Origin: Acinetobacter sp. WCHAc010034
GTDB lineage: Bacteria > Pseudomonadota > Gammaproteobacteria > Pseudomonadales > Moraxellaceae
Reading direction: 5' to 3'
Assembly (NCBI RefSeq): GCF_001696615.3
Contig: NZ_CP032279.1
Location: forward strand, 1,364,001-1,428,000
DNA length: 64,000 nt
Both the position numbers and the translations under genes were made by a program. A model generated the notes under the pieces. That model worked only from the letters and a program-made list of their open reading frames with translations. It did not search any database and was not told the origin of the DNA. Of this stretch, positions 37,541 to 46,805 are shown piece by piece (the first letter of the stretch is position 1; the number at the start of each line of letters is the position of its first letter).

Positions 37541-38773
37541 TTATCCTTGTGTGCGCAGGATTTCGTTCTGCTGCGCAACTTTCTGTTTCCACTGCTCTGC
37601 GCGCCGGGTGCGGTCAGCAACCTGCCCGACCAGCTGCCCGCAGGCGGCGTCAATATCATCGCCGCGGGTCTGACGAATCGTACACACAAATCCGGCATCA
37701 GACAAAGTTTTTTGGAAAGAAATAATCCGGTTGCGGCTGGAACGCCCGTAGGGCGCATGCGGGAACGGATTAAAAGGAATTAAATTAATTTTGCTCGGCA
37801 GGTTCTTCAGCAGGCGGATCATCTGCTGCGCATGCCCCGGCTTGTCGTTTACGCCGTCCAGCATGACATATTCAATCGTCACATGCTTGCGCGAGCTTTC
37901 ATTGCCGTCTTTGCCGATATAGCGCTGGCAGGCGGCGATCAGCTGCTCCAGCGGGTATTTTTTATTGATCGGCACCAGCTCATTGCGCAGCGCATCATTC
38001 GGCGCGTGCAGCGAAATGGCGAGCGCAACGTCAATATCCTGCGCCAGCTGGTCAATTTTCGGCACCACGCCGGAGGTGGACAGCGTCACACGGCGCTTGG
38101 ACATGCCGTAGGCGAAGTCATCCAGCATGATGCGCATGGAATTCAGCACGGCGTCATAATTCAGCAGCGGCTCGCCCATGCCCATCATCACCACATTGGT
38201 CACCGAACGCTCGCGCTCAGCCACCGGCACATCTTCCATATAGGACAGATTGGCCATCCACAGCTGGCCGATGATTTCCGCCTGGCTCAAGTCGCGCTGG
38301 AAGCCCTGCTTGCCGGTTGAGCAGAATGAGCAGTCGAGCGCGCAGCCGACCTGCGAAGAAATGCACAGGGTCTTGCGCGAACCTGTTTTGTCTTCGGCTG
38401 GAATCAGCACGGTTTCCACCAGAGAGCCGGCGCCTTCGCCGACGCGGAATACCCATTTGCGCGTGCCGTCTTTGGAATAGTTGCGGTGCACCACTTCAGG
38501 CGCTTTAATTTCAGAGATTTTTTCTAATTTTTCACGCAGCTTGCCTGAAATATTGGTCATTTCGGCAAAGTCGGTGACAAAAAACTGGTGAATCCATTTC
38601 ATCACTTGCCCGGCGCGGAACTTCTTCTCCCCCATATCTTCGAAGAATTTTTCCATTTGCGGGCGCGACATGCCGAGTAAGTTCACTTTCGGCGCAGCAG
38701 GCTGTGCCGGAGCGGACGGAGATTGTTGCTGCACATCAGAAATTGCCGATACAGCGGCCACTTCATTACTCAT
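37541..38773 (-). CDS. rlmN: 23S rRNA/tRNA adenine-C2 methyltransferase RlmN
   Basis: 410 aa. Radical-SAM enzyme that methylates A2503 of 23S rRNA and A37 of some tRNAs. The cluster motif is C144-x3-C148-x2-C151 ([17 protein letters not shown]). [10 protein letters not shown] is about 204-213, and the second catalytic Cys is in [21 protein letters not shown] near 355-375. The first about 30 residues are Ala/Pro/Gln-rich, a likely disordered extension. First gene of the rlmN-pilW-rodZ-ispG-hisS-yfgM-bamB run. Confidence 0.96.
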   Translation of the reverse strand: MSNEVAAVSAISDVQQQSPSAPAQPAAPKVNLLGMSRPQMEKFFEDMGEKKFRAGQVMKWIHQFFVTDFAEMTNISGKLREKLEKISEIKAPEVVHRNYSKDGTRKWVFRVGEGAGSLVETVLIPAEDKTGSRKTLCISSQVGCALDCSFCSTGKQGFQRDLSQAEIIGQLWMANLSYMEDVPVAERERSVTNVVMMGMGEPLLNYDAVLNSMRIMLDDFAYGMSKRRVTLSTSGVVPKIDQLAQDIDVALAISLHAPNDALRNELVPINKKYPLEQLIAACQRYIGKDGNESSRKHVTIEYVMLDGVNDKPGHAQQMIRLLKNLPSKINLIPFNPFPHAPYGRSSRNRIISFQKTLSDAGFVCTIRQTRGDDIDAACGQLVGQVADRTRRAEQWKQKVAQQNEILRTQG

Positions 38774-38846
38774 GTGTAATTACCTAAACCATGTCTATAG
38801 ATGAAAGGAGAAGCTCAATAAACGAGCAAAGCTTTATTCAGGGAAT

Positions 38847-38882
38847 AAAAAAACCAGATAAGCATAATAGCACTTATCTGGC
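38847..38882 (-). terminator. Rho-independent terminator of ndk
   Basis: On the minus strand CCAGATAAG, a 10-base loop, CTTATCTGG, then seven T, 15 bases after the ndk stop codon. Confidence 0.9.
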
Positions 38883-38896
38883 TTGAATACTGCGAA

Positions 38897-39328
38897 TTAA
38901 CGAGTACGCGGAGCAATCTCAGTCTGAGCGAAGAAGTAGTTCACTTCACGGTCAGCAGATGCTACAGAGTCAGAACCGTGAGCAGCGTTTTCGTCGATGC
39001 TTACAGCGAAGTCAGCGCGGATAGTGCCTGGAGCCGCTTCTTTAGGGTTAGTCGCGCCAAGGATGTCGCGGTGAGCAAGAACTGCGTTTTCGCCTTCAAG
39101 CACTGAAACAACTACCGGGCCAGAAGTCATGAATGCAACCAGGTCAGCAAAGAAACCGCGTTCTTTATGCTCAGCGTAGAAGCCTTCAGCTTCAGCTTGA
39201 GTCAGGTGCTTCATTTTAGTTGCAACGATTTGCAGGCCAGCTTTTTCAAAACGGGCAAAGATGTCGCCGATGTGGTTTTTAGCAACTGCGTCTGGTTTTA
39301 CGATAGATAAAGTACGTTCAATAGCCAT
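38897..39328 (-). CDS. ndk: Nucleoside diphosphate kinase
   Basis: 143 aa. Balances NTP pools by a ping-pong phosphotransfer through the active His. [18 protein letters not shown] (about 4-21) and the catalytic His117 in [11 protein letters not shown] are clear. Strong GGAG SD. The codon choice is more optimised than neighbours, consistent with high expression. Monocistronic by its terminator. Confidence 0.98.
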   Translation of the reverse strand: MAIERTLSIVKPDAVAKNHIGDIFARFEKAGLQIVATKMKHLTQAEAEGFYAEHKERGFFADLVAFMTSGPVVVSVLEGENAVLAHRDILGATNPKEAAPGTIRADFAVSIDENAAHGSDSVASADREVNYFFAQTEIAPRTR

Positions 39329-39440
39329 GATTGGCTCCTTAAGTCACAATGTTGACAGGAAAATTTGGCGCATTATACCGAATAATGCGCTATTTTCCGC
39401 TTTTGAGATGTAAAAAAAATTGCTTTTTTCAGCGCAGGGA

Positions 39441-39641
39441 TCAGCTGGCTTCGTCAATCCACGCCATTTGAATGGCTTCCAGCAGGCCTTCGGTGGATTT
39501 TGCCGGATCGTCAGCAAATTCCGGCAAGGCGCAAACCCAGGCATGCAGGTCGGTGAAGCGGATCCACTGCGGATCGACATCTGGATGCGCTTCATACAGC
39601 TCAATTGCGATATCAATAGTATCTGTCCAGCGTAAGCCCAT
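39441..39641 (-). CDS. iscX: Fe-S cluster assembly protein IscX
   Basis: 66 aa from MGLRWTDTIDIAIELYE (AGGA SD at 6 bases); the longer frame upstream is not family-like. IscX (YfhJ) is an acidic adaptor that binds IscS and iron and modulates Fe-S cluster assembly. Signature FTDLHAWVCALPEFADDP and terminal IQMAWIDEAS match. It is not next to an isc operon here, being between ndk and a PAP2 gene. Confidence 0.93.
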   Translation of the reverse strand: MGLRWTDTIDIAIELYEAHPDVDPQWIRFTDLHAWVCALPEFADDPAKSTEGLLEAIQMAWIDEAS

Positions 39642-39729
39642 GAGTCTTCCTAAAATTGTTTGAATAATGCCGTACTTTAGCAAATTTCCCAAAAGCTGCG
39701 TGCGTTTTGCCGGATCCGGCAGTGAAAAT

Positions 39730-40281
39730 TTACAGCACAATATTCAGCAGCGGCGCGCCGCATACAATTCCGCCGGCCACCGCCCCGCCAATCATTGCCC
39801 CGACCGCCACATCGCTGGGATAATGCAGCCCCAGCACCATGCGCGACAGCGCCACCAGCACGGTAAACGGCAGCATCAGGATCAGCAGCAGCGGCTGCAC
39901 ATAGCCTAAAATCGCCGTCACCATCACCGCATGCAGGGTATGCCCTGAAGGAAAGCTGAAGTGGTCCAGCGGGCGCTCGCCCAGGCGGATCACCTGATGC
40001 ACCTGATAGGGGCGCGGGCGCACGGTTTTCTTTTTCAGCACTTTATAGATGCCGGTGCCCGCCAGGCTGCTGATGATCAGGTACAGCATCTGCAGCCCGT
40101 ACAGCAGCCCCTGCAGCAGCCAGACCGCCGCCAGCATGGCATACCAGAACACGCCGTCGCCCAGGCGGCTGACCAGCTTGAAAAAATGCGCCACCCGCTT
40201 TGAGCGGGAAAAAGTATTGAGGTAGATGCAGCCTTTTAAATCGAGATCGAGCATTCTTATTTTTGCATTCTTGAATTTCAT
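39730..40281 (-). CDS. PAP2 superfamily membrane phosphatase
   Basis: 183 aa from ATG 40281 (GAGGA SD at 7 bases). Several membrane segments (about 45-65, 70-85, 120-150). The three phosphatase signatures are KTVRPRPYQVH (about 85-95), FSFPSGHTLHA (about 107-117) and SRMVLGLHYPSDVAVG (about 144-159). Family members dephosphorylate lipid phosphates such as undecaprenyl pyrophosphate or phosphatidic acid in the periplasm; the substrate is unknown here. The adjacent GT4 gene, 37 bp upstream on the same strand, suggests lipid or glycolipid metabolism. Confidence 0.9.
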   Translation of the reverse strand: MKFKNAKIRMLDLDLKGCIYLNTFSRSKRVAHFFKLVSRLGDGVFWYAMLAAVWLLQGLLYGLQMLYLIISSLAGTGIYKVLKKKTVRPRPYQVHQVIRLGERPLDHFSFPSGHTLHAVMVTAILGYVQPLLLILMLPFTVLVALSRMVLGLHYPSDVAVGAMIGGAVAGGIVCGAPLLNIVL

Positions 40282-40317
40282 TGTTCTGTCCTCGAGCGCC
40301 CGGGCCGGCTTAAGCCA

Positions 40318-41589
40318 TCATGCGATGGCCTCCGCTGCCGAATAAAGCGCCTGTTCGAATTGCTGAACTGGATACTGCCAGCCAATATCCTGAATATCTT
40401 CCCGCGCACCCAGCCCCATGCGCTTCAGCACGCTGCGCTGCGGCAGCTGGCACATCAGGCGCAGGAATTCGGCGCTGCTGCCTAAGGCGCACAGCCAGCC
40501 TGACTGCTGATGCCTCACATGCTGCTGCGCGCAGGCATTGTCATAGGCCAGCACCGGCAAGCCGCTGGCCATGGCTTCCAGCACCACATTGCCGAAAGTT
40601 TCCACCTGGCTAGCAAAAACAAATACATCCGCGCTGGCATAAGCCTCTGACAGCCGCGCCCCGCTTAAGCTGCCGGTAAATATCACGCCGCTCCCGCTTA
40701 AGCGCTGCAGCTTTTCCCTGTCCGGCCCATCTCCGACAATCACCAGCAAAGTCTTCTGCCTGCTGATTTTCTGCAAGGCTGAAAATGCCTTAATAATAGC
40801 ATGCACTTCTTTTTCCGGCGAAAGCCTCCCGACATACAGCAGCACGGCGGTCTGCTCATCCGCCCCCCACTGCCGGCGCAGCTGCGCCGATGCATGCTTA
40901 GGATGAAAGCATTCCACATCGACCCCGCGGCCCACTACAGCCATCGGGCAGTCCACCCCTAAGGCCTGCAAGGAACGTGCCGTATCTTTGCTTGGCACGC
41001 AGGTCAGCTGGGTATTGTTGTGAAACCAGCACAGATAGCGCTGAATCGGCTTCAGCAGAAAGGCCAAGTCGAAAAAGCGGCTGAAATCCTGAAAGGCCGA
41101 ATGAAAGCCGCTGGAAACCGGGATCTTGCGGTTTTTCGCCGCCTGCAGGGCAGCCAGCCCCAGCGGGCCTTCGGTGACAATATGCACCACGTCAGGCTCA
41201 AAATCTTCAATTGCGCCGGAAACTTTCAGAAACTGCGGCCAGCCGAATTTCAGGCTCGGGTAGCGCGGAATAGCCTGCGCCAGCACCAGGCATTCCTTAT
41301 TCGGCGAAAACTGGCTGCAGCCCTGCTTCTGTTCAGGACGGATCAGCAGGATTTTATGCCCCTGCCGCTGCAGGCCCCTGCAAAGCTGCAAAAGCGACAA
41401 AGCCACGCCGTTGATTTCCGGCGGCCAGGTTTCTGTCACCAGCGCAATCTTCAGCCTCGGGCGCACCAGGTCATTCAGCACCCGGATATCATTCTGCACA
41501 TTCTGCGCGCTTTTATTCTTAAAATAAAATTTAAAGCTTTCCGGAAAATCTTGTTGTTTTAAATGACCGAATGCAGATACCTGTTCCAT
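40318..41589 (-). CDS. Glycosyltransferase family 4
   Basis: 423 aa, GT-B fold. After a 45-residue N-terminal extension, the start of the first Rossmann domain is KIALVTETWPPEINGVALSLLQL (about 47-69). The second domain holds VLLYVGRLSPEKEVHAIIKAF (about 249-269), IVGDGPDREKL and the nucleotide-sugar motif VETFGNVVLEAMASGLPVLAYD (about 333-354; E-x7-E). It resembles the mannosyl/glucosyl lipid transferases (PimB/SQD2-like). Acceptor and sugar are unknown. Probably cotranscribed with the PAP2 gene. Confidence 0.9.
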   Translation of the reverse strand: MEQVSAFGHLKQQDFPESFKFYFKNKSAQNVQNDIRVLNDLVRPRLKIALVTETWPPEINGVALSLLQLCRGLQRQGHKILLIRPEQKQGCSQFSPNKECLVLAQAIPRYPSLKFGWPQFLKVSGAIEDFEPDVVHIVTEGPLGLAALQAAKNRKIPVSSGFHSAFQDFSRFFDLAFLLKPIQRYLCWFHNNTQLTCVPSKDTARSLQALGVDCPMAVVGRGVDVECFHPKHASAQLRRQWGADEQTAVLLYVGRLSPEKEVHAIIKAFSALQKISRQKTLLVIVGDGPDREKLQRLSGSGVIFTGSLSGARLSEAYASADVFVFASQVETFGNVVLEAMASGLPVLAYDNACAQQHVRHQQSGWLCALGSSAEFLRLMCQLPQRSVLKRMGLGAREDIQDIGWQYPVQQFEQALYSAAEAIA

Positions 41590-41677
41590 ATCTTACCTAT
41601 CATTTGAGTTTTAGCCCAAGCATAGGCTGCAATTCTTGCAGTTTCATGATGCTGCCGTGACAGTTTAAAGTTAAAGA

Positions 41678-41719
41678 TGAAAAATGCGCTTCAAGGCAGT
41701 ATATGCCGCCTTAAAGCGC
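41678..41719 (-). terminator. Terminator of the chaperone-usher pilus operon
   Basis: On the minus strand GCGCTTTAAGGCGGC and GCCTTGAAGCGC pair with few mismatches around a short loop, followed by ATTTTTC. It starts about 14 bases after the last pilus gene. Confidence 0.7.
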
Positions 41720-41732
41720 AGCGCCAAGCGGA

Positions 41733-42149
41733 TTAAAAGGCCAGGCTGACATACACCACATCGCGGTAAATGCCGGCCGGCGTGCTGACGCTTGGGGTTT
41801 CTTCCAGCTCCACCACAACCGCGAATTTATTGTCGCGGCCAGCGGTCCGCGGCGACAGCAGCGCATTCCATTCATTTTTATTGGCGCCTTCAATGCGCAT
41901 GCGCGTGGCCAGCCTGAATGCGCCGTTGCGCACATAGCTGTCGCCGTTTGAACTGGTCAAGTTCATGCTGCTGAAGCGGATATTGTAGGCTTGGTCGCAG
42001 CGCACCCTGAAGCTGGACGCCGCCTGACTGCGCAAGTAGCCGGCAAGGCGCATGCTGCTTTCAGTGACCGCGGCCATCGCGCACTGCTCCGCATGCGCCA
42101 GCGGGCTGCCGGCCGCCATGCACAGCAGCAGCGGAATAAGGCTTTTCAT
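41733..42149 (-). CDS. Chaperone-usher pilus subunit, possible tip protein (spore coat U-like)
   Basis: 138 aa from MKSLIPLLLCMAAGSPLAHA (AGGAGAGG SD). A signal peptide ends near residue 20. The mature part has two Cys (EQCAMAA and RVRCDQAY), probably a disulfide, and ends with AGIYRDVVYVSLAF, the closing strand typical of SCPU-type archaic pilins. It is the last gene of the operon, where the tip adhesin is usually encoded, but it has only one domain, whereas tip adhesins of the Csu type have two. A minor subunit or reduced tip is possible. Confidence 0.75.
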   Translation of the reverse strand: MKSLIPLLLCMAAGSPLAHAEQCAMAAVTESSMRLAGYLRSQAASSFRVRCDQAYNIRFSSMNLTSSNGDSYVRNGAFRLATRMRIEGANKNEWNALLSPRTAGRDNKFAVVVELEETPSVSTPAGIYRDVVYVSLAF

Positions 42150-42160
42150 GATTCCTCTCC

Positions 42161-44470
42161 TTATTTGCATAATAAGTCCAGCGGTTTTGCAGCGGACTGC
42201 TCTGAAGCTTCCGCAGGCACCGCCAGCACCGCACTGCAGCTTTTTCCGCCCGCAGTTTTCACCGTGACGGCATAAACATCCGGCTTCAAGCCGTATAAAT
42301 AGACCTTGCCTTCGCCATCGACCGGGAAGAACTCGCTTTTGCTCTGATTCAGGTACACTTCGCTGGCGCGGGCCAGAATCTGCCCCTGCTCATCCAGCAG
42401 GCGCGCCACAATCAGGCGGGTCTGGTAGACCGGGAAATTCAGCGCATAGCCACGCTTATCCAGCACAATGATGCGCTTGCTGGAATAATCAATCTTGTCA
42501 TCAATCATCAGCTGGTCTTGATTGAAGGAAATGTCATAGGTGACATAGGGCACAATATTGTGCACAAAGAAGCTGCCGTCCTTGCGGGTTGCGCCCATCG
42601 GCGACAGCGAGCGGTAAATATCCACATCGGCATAGTCGCCAACCTGAACCAGGGCAAAGGCATTGTCCACATAGCGGGTCAGCGCGGCTTTTTTGCCCAG
42701 CACCACCAGGGCGCCGCGGTACGACAGCATGCTGGAGTCATAATCCGGCGACTGCAGGTACTGCGCGCTCAGGTCGCCGAATCGGGTGCCGTAGGCGCCA
42801 TAGGCCTGATAAGTCACATCGCCCTCGCGCTGATAGGCGCCCAGGGTATAGTCCAGGCCGGTTTCCGCGACATTGTTCTGCACAAACTGCAGGCGGCTGA
42901 AATCTTCCGTAGAATGGCTGGCATACAGGCTGCGGCTGCTGTCGAAATTGTAGTTCAGCGAAAAGTACAGGCCCTGATCGCCCTCAGGGGCAAAATCATT
43001 GAAATAAGTCAGGCCTAAAGTCAGGCTGCTGCTGAAGCTTCTGGAAATGCCCAGATTCAGCATCTTGCTGTCTACCGAATAGCCTTCCGCATCATCATAA
43101 TATTCGCGCTGCACATAGTTGGCGTTCACGCTGCCCACCCTAGGCACGTCATAAACATTCAGATACGCCAGAATGTCGTATTTCGGCACGCTCAGGCTGT
43201 CCTGATAGCCGAGAATCCGGTAGCCATGCGATGCATACGCGATGGATGCGCCTGCAGACACCTTGCGCCAGGAGCGGGTCAGCGCTGTCCCGGCGGAATA
43301 GCCGTCTTCCTGCGCTGAACGGCTGCCGGCGGCGTACATATCCAGCACCGCGATTTTGCCTGCGGACTGCGTCCACATCAGGCCCAGATTCTGCACCTCT
43401 TCGCTGTAGGCCGCATTGAAGCCCAGCGTTGTCGCATGGCTGACGCCGCGCCGGAAGTACAGATTGCTGAAGAATTCGCGGTAATCATCATTTTCAATAT
43501 TGTAGTTATAGCGCAGCTTGCCCAGGCTGATATTGTATTCATTCAGCTCCGGCAGCAGCAGCCGGTTGTTGATCATCAGCGGAAAGGTCTGCACCGTCCG
43601 GTTGCCCAAAACATCTTCCACCACCACCTGCGCATCTCCCCCCTGCTGAATGCTGGCGCCGGTCTGCAGCACATAATCGCCCGGGGTCACTTGCTGCTGG
43701 TAAATGCTGACGCCGTTCAGCAGCAGGTCAACTTTGGAAGGCAGGGCCGCGCTGCCCCTCAAAGTCGGCGCATTCCAGTAAATGAAATCCGGGCGCTCGG
43801 TATAGCTGGTGCCAAAGCTCAGGCCGCCGAAGCGCAGGGAATTCATAAACGGGTTCATGACCGTGGTGCTGTCGCCCAGCATCAGGCGCGTGTAGTTTTG
43901 CGGAAAATCGATGCTGAAGGTGCTGTTCAGGCGCAGCATTTCACTGCGCTTGCCTTCGCCGCCTTCCACATGCTTGGCCAGCATGGCGTGATCCAGCAGC
44001 CAGTAATCCCGGAACAGGCCAATCTCAGACAGCGCGCTGTATTCCCGGCTGCCCTGCGCATCTTCAAAATAAAGGTCATAATTGACAAAACCGCCCAGCG
44101 AGGCCTTATCCGGCATCAGCAGCGGGCTTTCCGACAGGCTTTGCGCCTCAAAATAATTCCCCGGCAATTCAATTTTCACCGCCTGCAGGCTGCTGTCCAG
44201 TTCAGACTTGATGCCCGTCGCCGTCAGCAGGCAAAATTCCGGCTTGCGCCCGCTTCGGCTCATTAATTCAACTTTGACTTTCAACTGCTTTAAAACACTG
44301 CATTCCGCATACAGCTGCTGATCCTGCTCAAAGACCAGAACCTCTGTGTCCCGGTCAACTTGGTTTAGCCAGACATTGCTTAAAATCAAATTATCTTCAG
44401 CAGCATGAAGCAGCGTCATACAGAATGCGCCCGTTATTATGCAAGGCATTACTGCAATGATTCTGATCAT
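42161..44470 (-). CDS. Outer membrane usher of a chaperone-usher pilus
   Basis: 769 aa from MIRIIAVMPCIITGAFC (GAGGTG SD at 6 bases). Signal peptide of about 23 residues. The N-terminal chaperone-binding domain has the conserved E/Q-rich start, then a long beta-barrel (about 130-640) with FSIDFPQNYTRLMLGDS and GLSFGTSYTERPDFIYW, followed by the plug and C-terminal domains (YALNFPVYQTRLIVARLLDEQGQ). It secretes and orders subunits across the outer membrane. The gene overlaps nothing but starts 10 bases after the chaperone. It belongs to the archaic (sigma) usher branch judging by length and order. Confidence 0.93.
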   Translation of the reverse strand: MIRIIAVMPCIITGAFCMTLLHAAEDNLILSNVWLNQVDRDTEVLVFEQDQQLYAECSVLKQLKVKVELMSRSGRKPEFCLLTATGIKSELDSSLQAVKIELPGNYFEAQSLSESPLLMPDKASLGGFVNYDLYFEDAQGSREYSALSEIGLFRDYWLLDHAMLAKHVEGGEGKRSEMLRLNSTFSIDFPQNYTRLMLGDSTTVMNPFMNSLRFGGLSFGTSYTERPDFIYWNAPTLRGSAALPSKVDLLLNGVSIYQQQVTPGDYVLQTGASIQQGGDAQVVVEDVLGNRTVQTFPLMINNRLLLPELNEYNISLGKLRYNYNIENDDYREFFSNLYFRRGVSHATTLGFNAAYSEEVQNLGLMWTQSAGKIAVLDMYAAGSRSAQEDGYSAGTALTRSWRKVSAGASIAYASHGYRILGYQDSLSVPKYDILAYLNVYDVPRVGSVNANYVQREYYDDAEGYSVDSKMLNLGISRSFSSSLTLGLTYFNDFAPEGDQGLYFSLNYNFDSSRSLYASHSTEDFSRLQFVQNNVAETGLDYTLGAYQREGDVTYQAYGAYGTRFGDLSAQYLQSPDYDSSMLSYRGALVVLGKKAALTRYVDNAFALVQVGDYADVDIYRSLSPMGATRKDGSFFVHNIVPYVTYDISFNQDQLMIDDKIDYSSKRIIVLDKRGYALNFPVYQTRLIVARLLDEQGQILARASEVYLNQSKSEFFPVDGEGKVYLYGLKPDVYAVTVKTAGGKSCSAVLAVPAEASEQSAAKPLDLLCK

Positions 44471-44480
44471 GACGGTCACC

Positions 44481-45194
44481 TCATAAGGCAATCTCCAAAG
44501 GCGCTTCGCCTTTGTCCGTTTTTATTATCACTTTGTACGCTTCCGCGCTGGCCAGCTTGACCTGGCCTAAATCAAACTCGCCCCGCTGGTTTGCCAGCAA
44601 ATATTTCATTTCAGGAAAAGAAGCAACCGCATTGCCTCTGCTGTCCACAAGGGAAATTTCTTTAATCTGAATATGTGAATTGGCGTTGTTGGCTAAGGTC
44701 AGAATCAGACTGTTGGCGCGGTACTTGACGCTGGGGCGCAGATCCGCCTGATTCTGCGCGCCGATAAACAGCGGCAGTGAAATTGTAAACAGGAAGCTGA
44801 CTGAGTTTTCCTGCTCCACCGGCGGAATTTCATTGAATAAAACCCGCCAGGCCCCTTCCTCTTTAAGGTTCATCTCGCCTACCGGCTGCTGGAACCCCAC
44901 ACGGACCAGCTGCCTGGAATCCGGCTGCAGCACAAAGTTTTTAGGATTAATCAGCACATCCGGGTCCGGCGTGTAAACATCTTCCCCTTTTTCATTCTGC
45001 GTCCATCTGACTGCTGTGGCTTCAAAAATTTTAGCCGCGCTCACTTCGGTATAGTCAAGCGTAACTGTGGCGCTGCGCTGATTGCTTTTGTCGCCAATAT
45101 ACAGCTGGATGGGAGTAATTTTCAGTCCGGCCTGCGTCAGGGCTGACACTGCGGCCAGTGAGGCAAATACCGCATTCAGTAATAATTTACGCAT
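44481..45194 (-). CDS. Periplasmic pilus chaperone (PapD-like, archaic type)
   Basis: 237 aa with signal peptide to about residue 22. Two Ig-like domains: strands GLKITPIQLYIGDKSNQRSATVTLDY (start), and the F1-G1 region QPVGEMNLKEEGAWRVLFNEIPP (about 104-126) that donates a strand to subunits. The C-terminal domain closes with PLEIAL. It shows the FGL-less, Csu-like features. It binds subunits in the periplasm and delivers them to the usher. The operon order is subunit, chaperone, usher, subunit. Confidence 0.92.
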   Translation of the reverse strand: MRKLLLNAVFASLAAVSALTQAGLKITPIQLYIGDKSNQRSATVTLDYTEVSAAKIFEATAVRWTQNEKGEDVYTPDPDVLINPKNFVLQPDSRQLVRVGFQQPVGEMNLKEEGAWRVLFNEIPPVEQENSVSFLFTISLPLFIGAQNQADLRPSVKYRANSLILTLANNANSHIQIKEISLVDSRGNAVASFPEMKYLLANQRGEFDLGQVKLASAEAYKVIIKTDKGEAPLEIAL

Positions 45195-45301
45195 ATCCTT
45201 GTCCTTATTTTTATTTTAAGCAGCCCGCCGCTGCGGATATTCTGCTGCAGAAGCAGGCCTGCCGATGACAAGCCTGCCTGCGGTCAAAGCCTTGCCGGAA
45301 C

Positions 45302-45793
45302 TTAGAAATACACTTTAATTTTGTATTGCTCGGTATATGTTCCGACCGGATAGCTGACGCCGACTTCGTCAATGCTGGCTTTCACGCTGTAGCTTGCCCA
45401 GCCGCCGCCAGTGGCAGGATGGCCTGTGGAAACGCCCATAGGAATGGTTGTTCCGCCGCGTTTAGTCTCGAATGTCACCGGAATGGCGTTGGAGCCATTT
45501 TTCAGCTTGCCGCCGTTTGCTGTGCTCAAGTCCAGCTTATAGACCGCATTTGCGCCCACTTTGAAATATCCGGTTTCACTGTCGCCGCCCGATCTGTCCT
45601 TAAGTACAAGTTTCGGCGTCAATACCTTGATATCGCAGTGCGGTTCAACTTTCAGCTCAATATCAATTTTGTCATGACACTCAACGCCGCATCCTTTAGG
45701 CGGCCGTTTTGAGTCTGTCTCGCCTGCATAGATTGCTGTTGAGCATAAACCTAAAACCAGTGCAGATATTCCTGCTGCGATTAATTTAGCCAT
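45302..45793 (-). CDS. Chaperone-usher pilus major subunit
   Basis: 163 aa; signal peptide to about residue 23 (AIYA). The mature chain begins with GETDSKRPPKGCGVECHDKIDIELKVEP. It has three Cys (35, 39, 53), so one disulfide plus a spare or shuffled one, and ends in a donor-closing strand (GTYTEQYKIKVYF). A pilin-like Gly/Thr/Val-rich beta sandwich. The gene order is like that of acuADCG thin pili I recall from Acinetobacter baylyi (BD413), but the proteins would need alignment. SD GGAG at 8 bases. First of the operon, after a long promoter region. Confidence 0.8.
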   Translation of the reverse strand: MAKLIAAGISALVLGLCSTAIYAGETDSKRPPKGCGVECHDKIDIELKVEPHCDIKVLTPKLVLKDRSGGDSETGYFKVGANAVYKLDLSTANGGKLKNGSNAIPVTFETKRGGTTIPMGVSTGHPATGGGWASYSVKASIDEVGVSYPVGTYTEQYKIKVYF

Positions 45794-46805
45794 GATGTTT
45801 TCTCCATTTGTGAATTATTATCTAGCAGCCATTTTCCCAGATCGGACTGTTTAGCTTTGGAGTGATTAATCTAATCAATCGTCATTTCTTCTGATGGCAT
45901 AACCATTGTTCAACAAATTTCATTAAAAATAATTTATGCGGCATTTTTCACACAAAATATGAAATCAATCACACTTATATAAATAAACCATAAATACATC
46001 ATTGTTTAAGGTGCGTTTTCCCAGCCGATGCGCATTCCGGCCTGAGCGGAATTTTTTTTGAACAGAAAATGCAAAAAGCTGCGCCGCGCGTTTTTCATGC
46101 ACTAAATTTATGTATTTCCATGAGTATATTTTTATAAGAAACTTACATTAATTTACACTTCGGCTCTGTTTTGCCTAATTCAGCGCAGCTGCAGCGCAAT
46201 TTTAATTGAACATTCACGCAGTGTTTTTGGAAACGTCTATCACTGCTTTAAGGCTGATCAATTTAACAAATAAAAACATCCCCAAATAGGGATTGTTTCT
46301 GCAATAAATGCCGTAATTTCCGCAGAAATTTTTACATAACCGGTCACAGAATTACAAAAAAAATAAATCTTGATCAAGCTTTATTGCAAAAGCACACTGT
46401 TCCGCAGCATTGCCGGATTTTCTGAATTTAAATGATTTTTCCCTTTTGCCATGTGAAATTCACTGCCGGCTGAAAGGCTTAGCGCTGCGTTTCCTCCGCC
46501 GCGCTAATCCCGCGCGGCGCGGTTTTGGCCAGTGCTTATTGCCGGCTATTTCCGGCCTTAACACAATCGCGCTTGACCCCAGTCCTGCCAGCAGGACTGC
46601 TTCGGGCCAGCCGCACTTTTGCTTCAGGCGGCATTCCGCAGCGTCAGGCGGAAAAAATAGGGAAATTAGATAGCTGCCCGCCCGGAAAAAACCGGCACGG
46701 CTGCGCTGAAATGCCGGCAATTGCTGCAGGCATTTTAAAGATTCTTCCGCTGCTTTCAGCCGGCGCGGATCAGGCTTTCCAGCAATGCTGAAGCTGGCGC
46801 ATGCA
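45794..46805. other. Long intergenic region upstream of the pilus operon
   Basis: About 1 kb with no convincing gene. 45830-46440 is A+T-rich and probably holds the pilus promoter and regulatory sites; ATCCC-CAAATA-GGGAT near 46280-46296 is a short dyad. From about 46440 the composition turns G+C-rich, with AGTCCTGCCAGCAGGACT (46581-46598) as a perfect hairpin. Open frames at 46410-46673 (+) and 46460-46720 (-) do not look protein-like and may be relics of a lost gene. Confidence 0.5.

Noticed and set aside
46410..46720. Two overlapping open frames in the G+C-rich part before the secreted protein gene
   Set aside because: Compositions are Arg/Pro-rich and unlike protein, with no SD; at best a degraded remnant.
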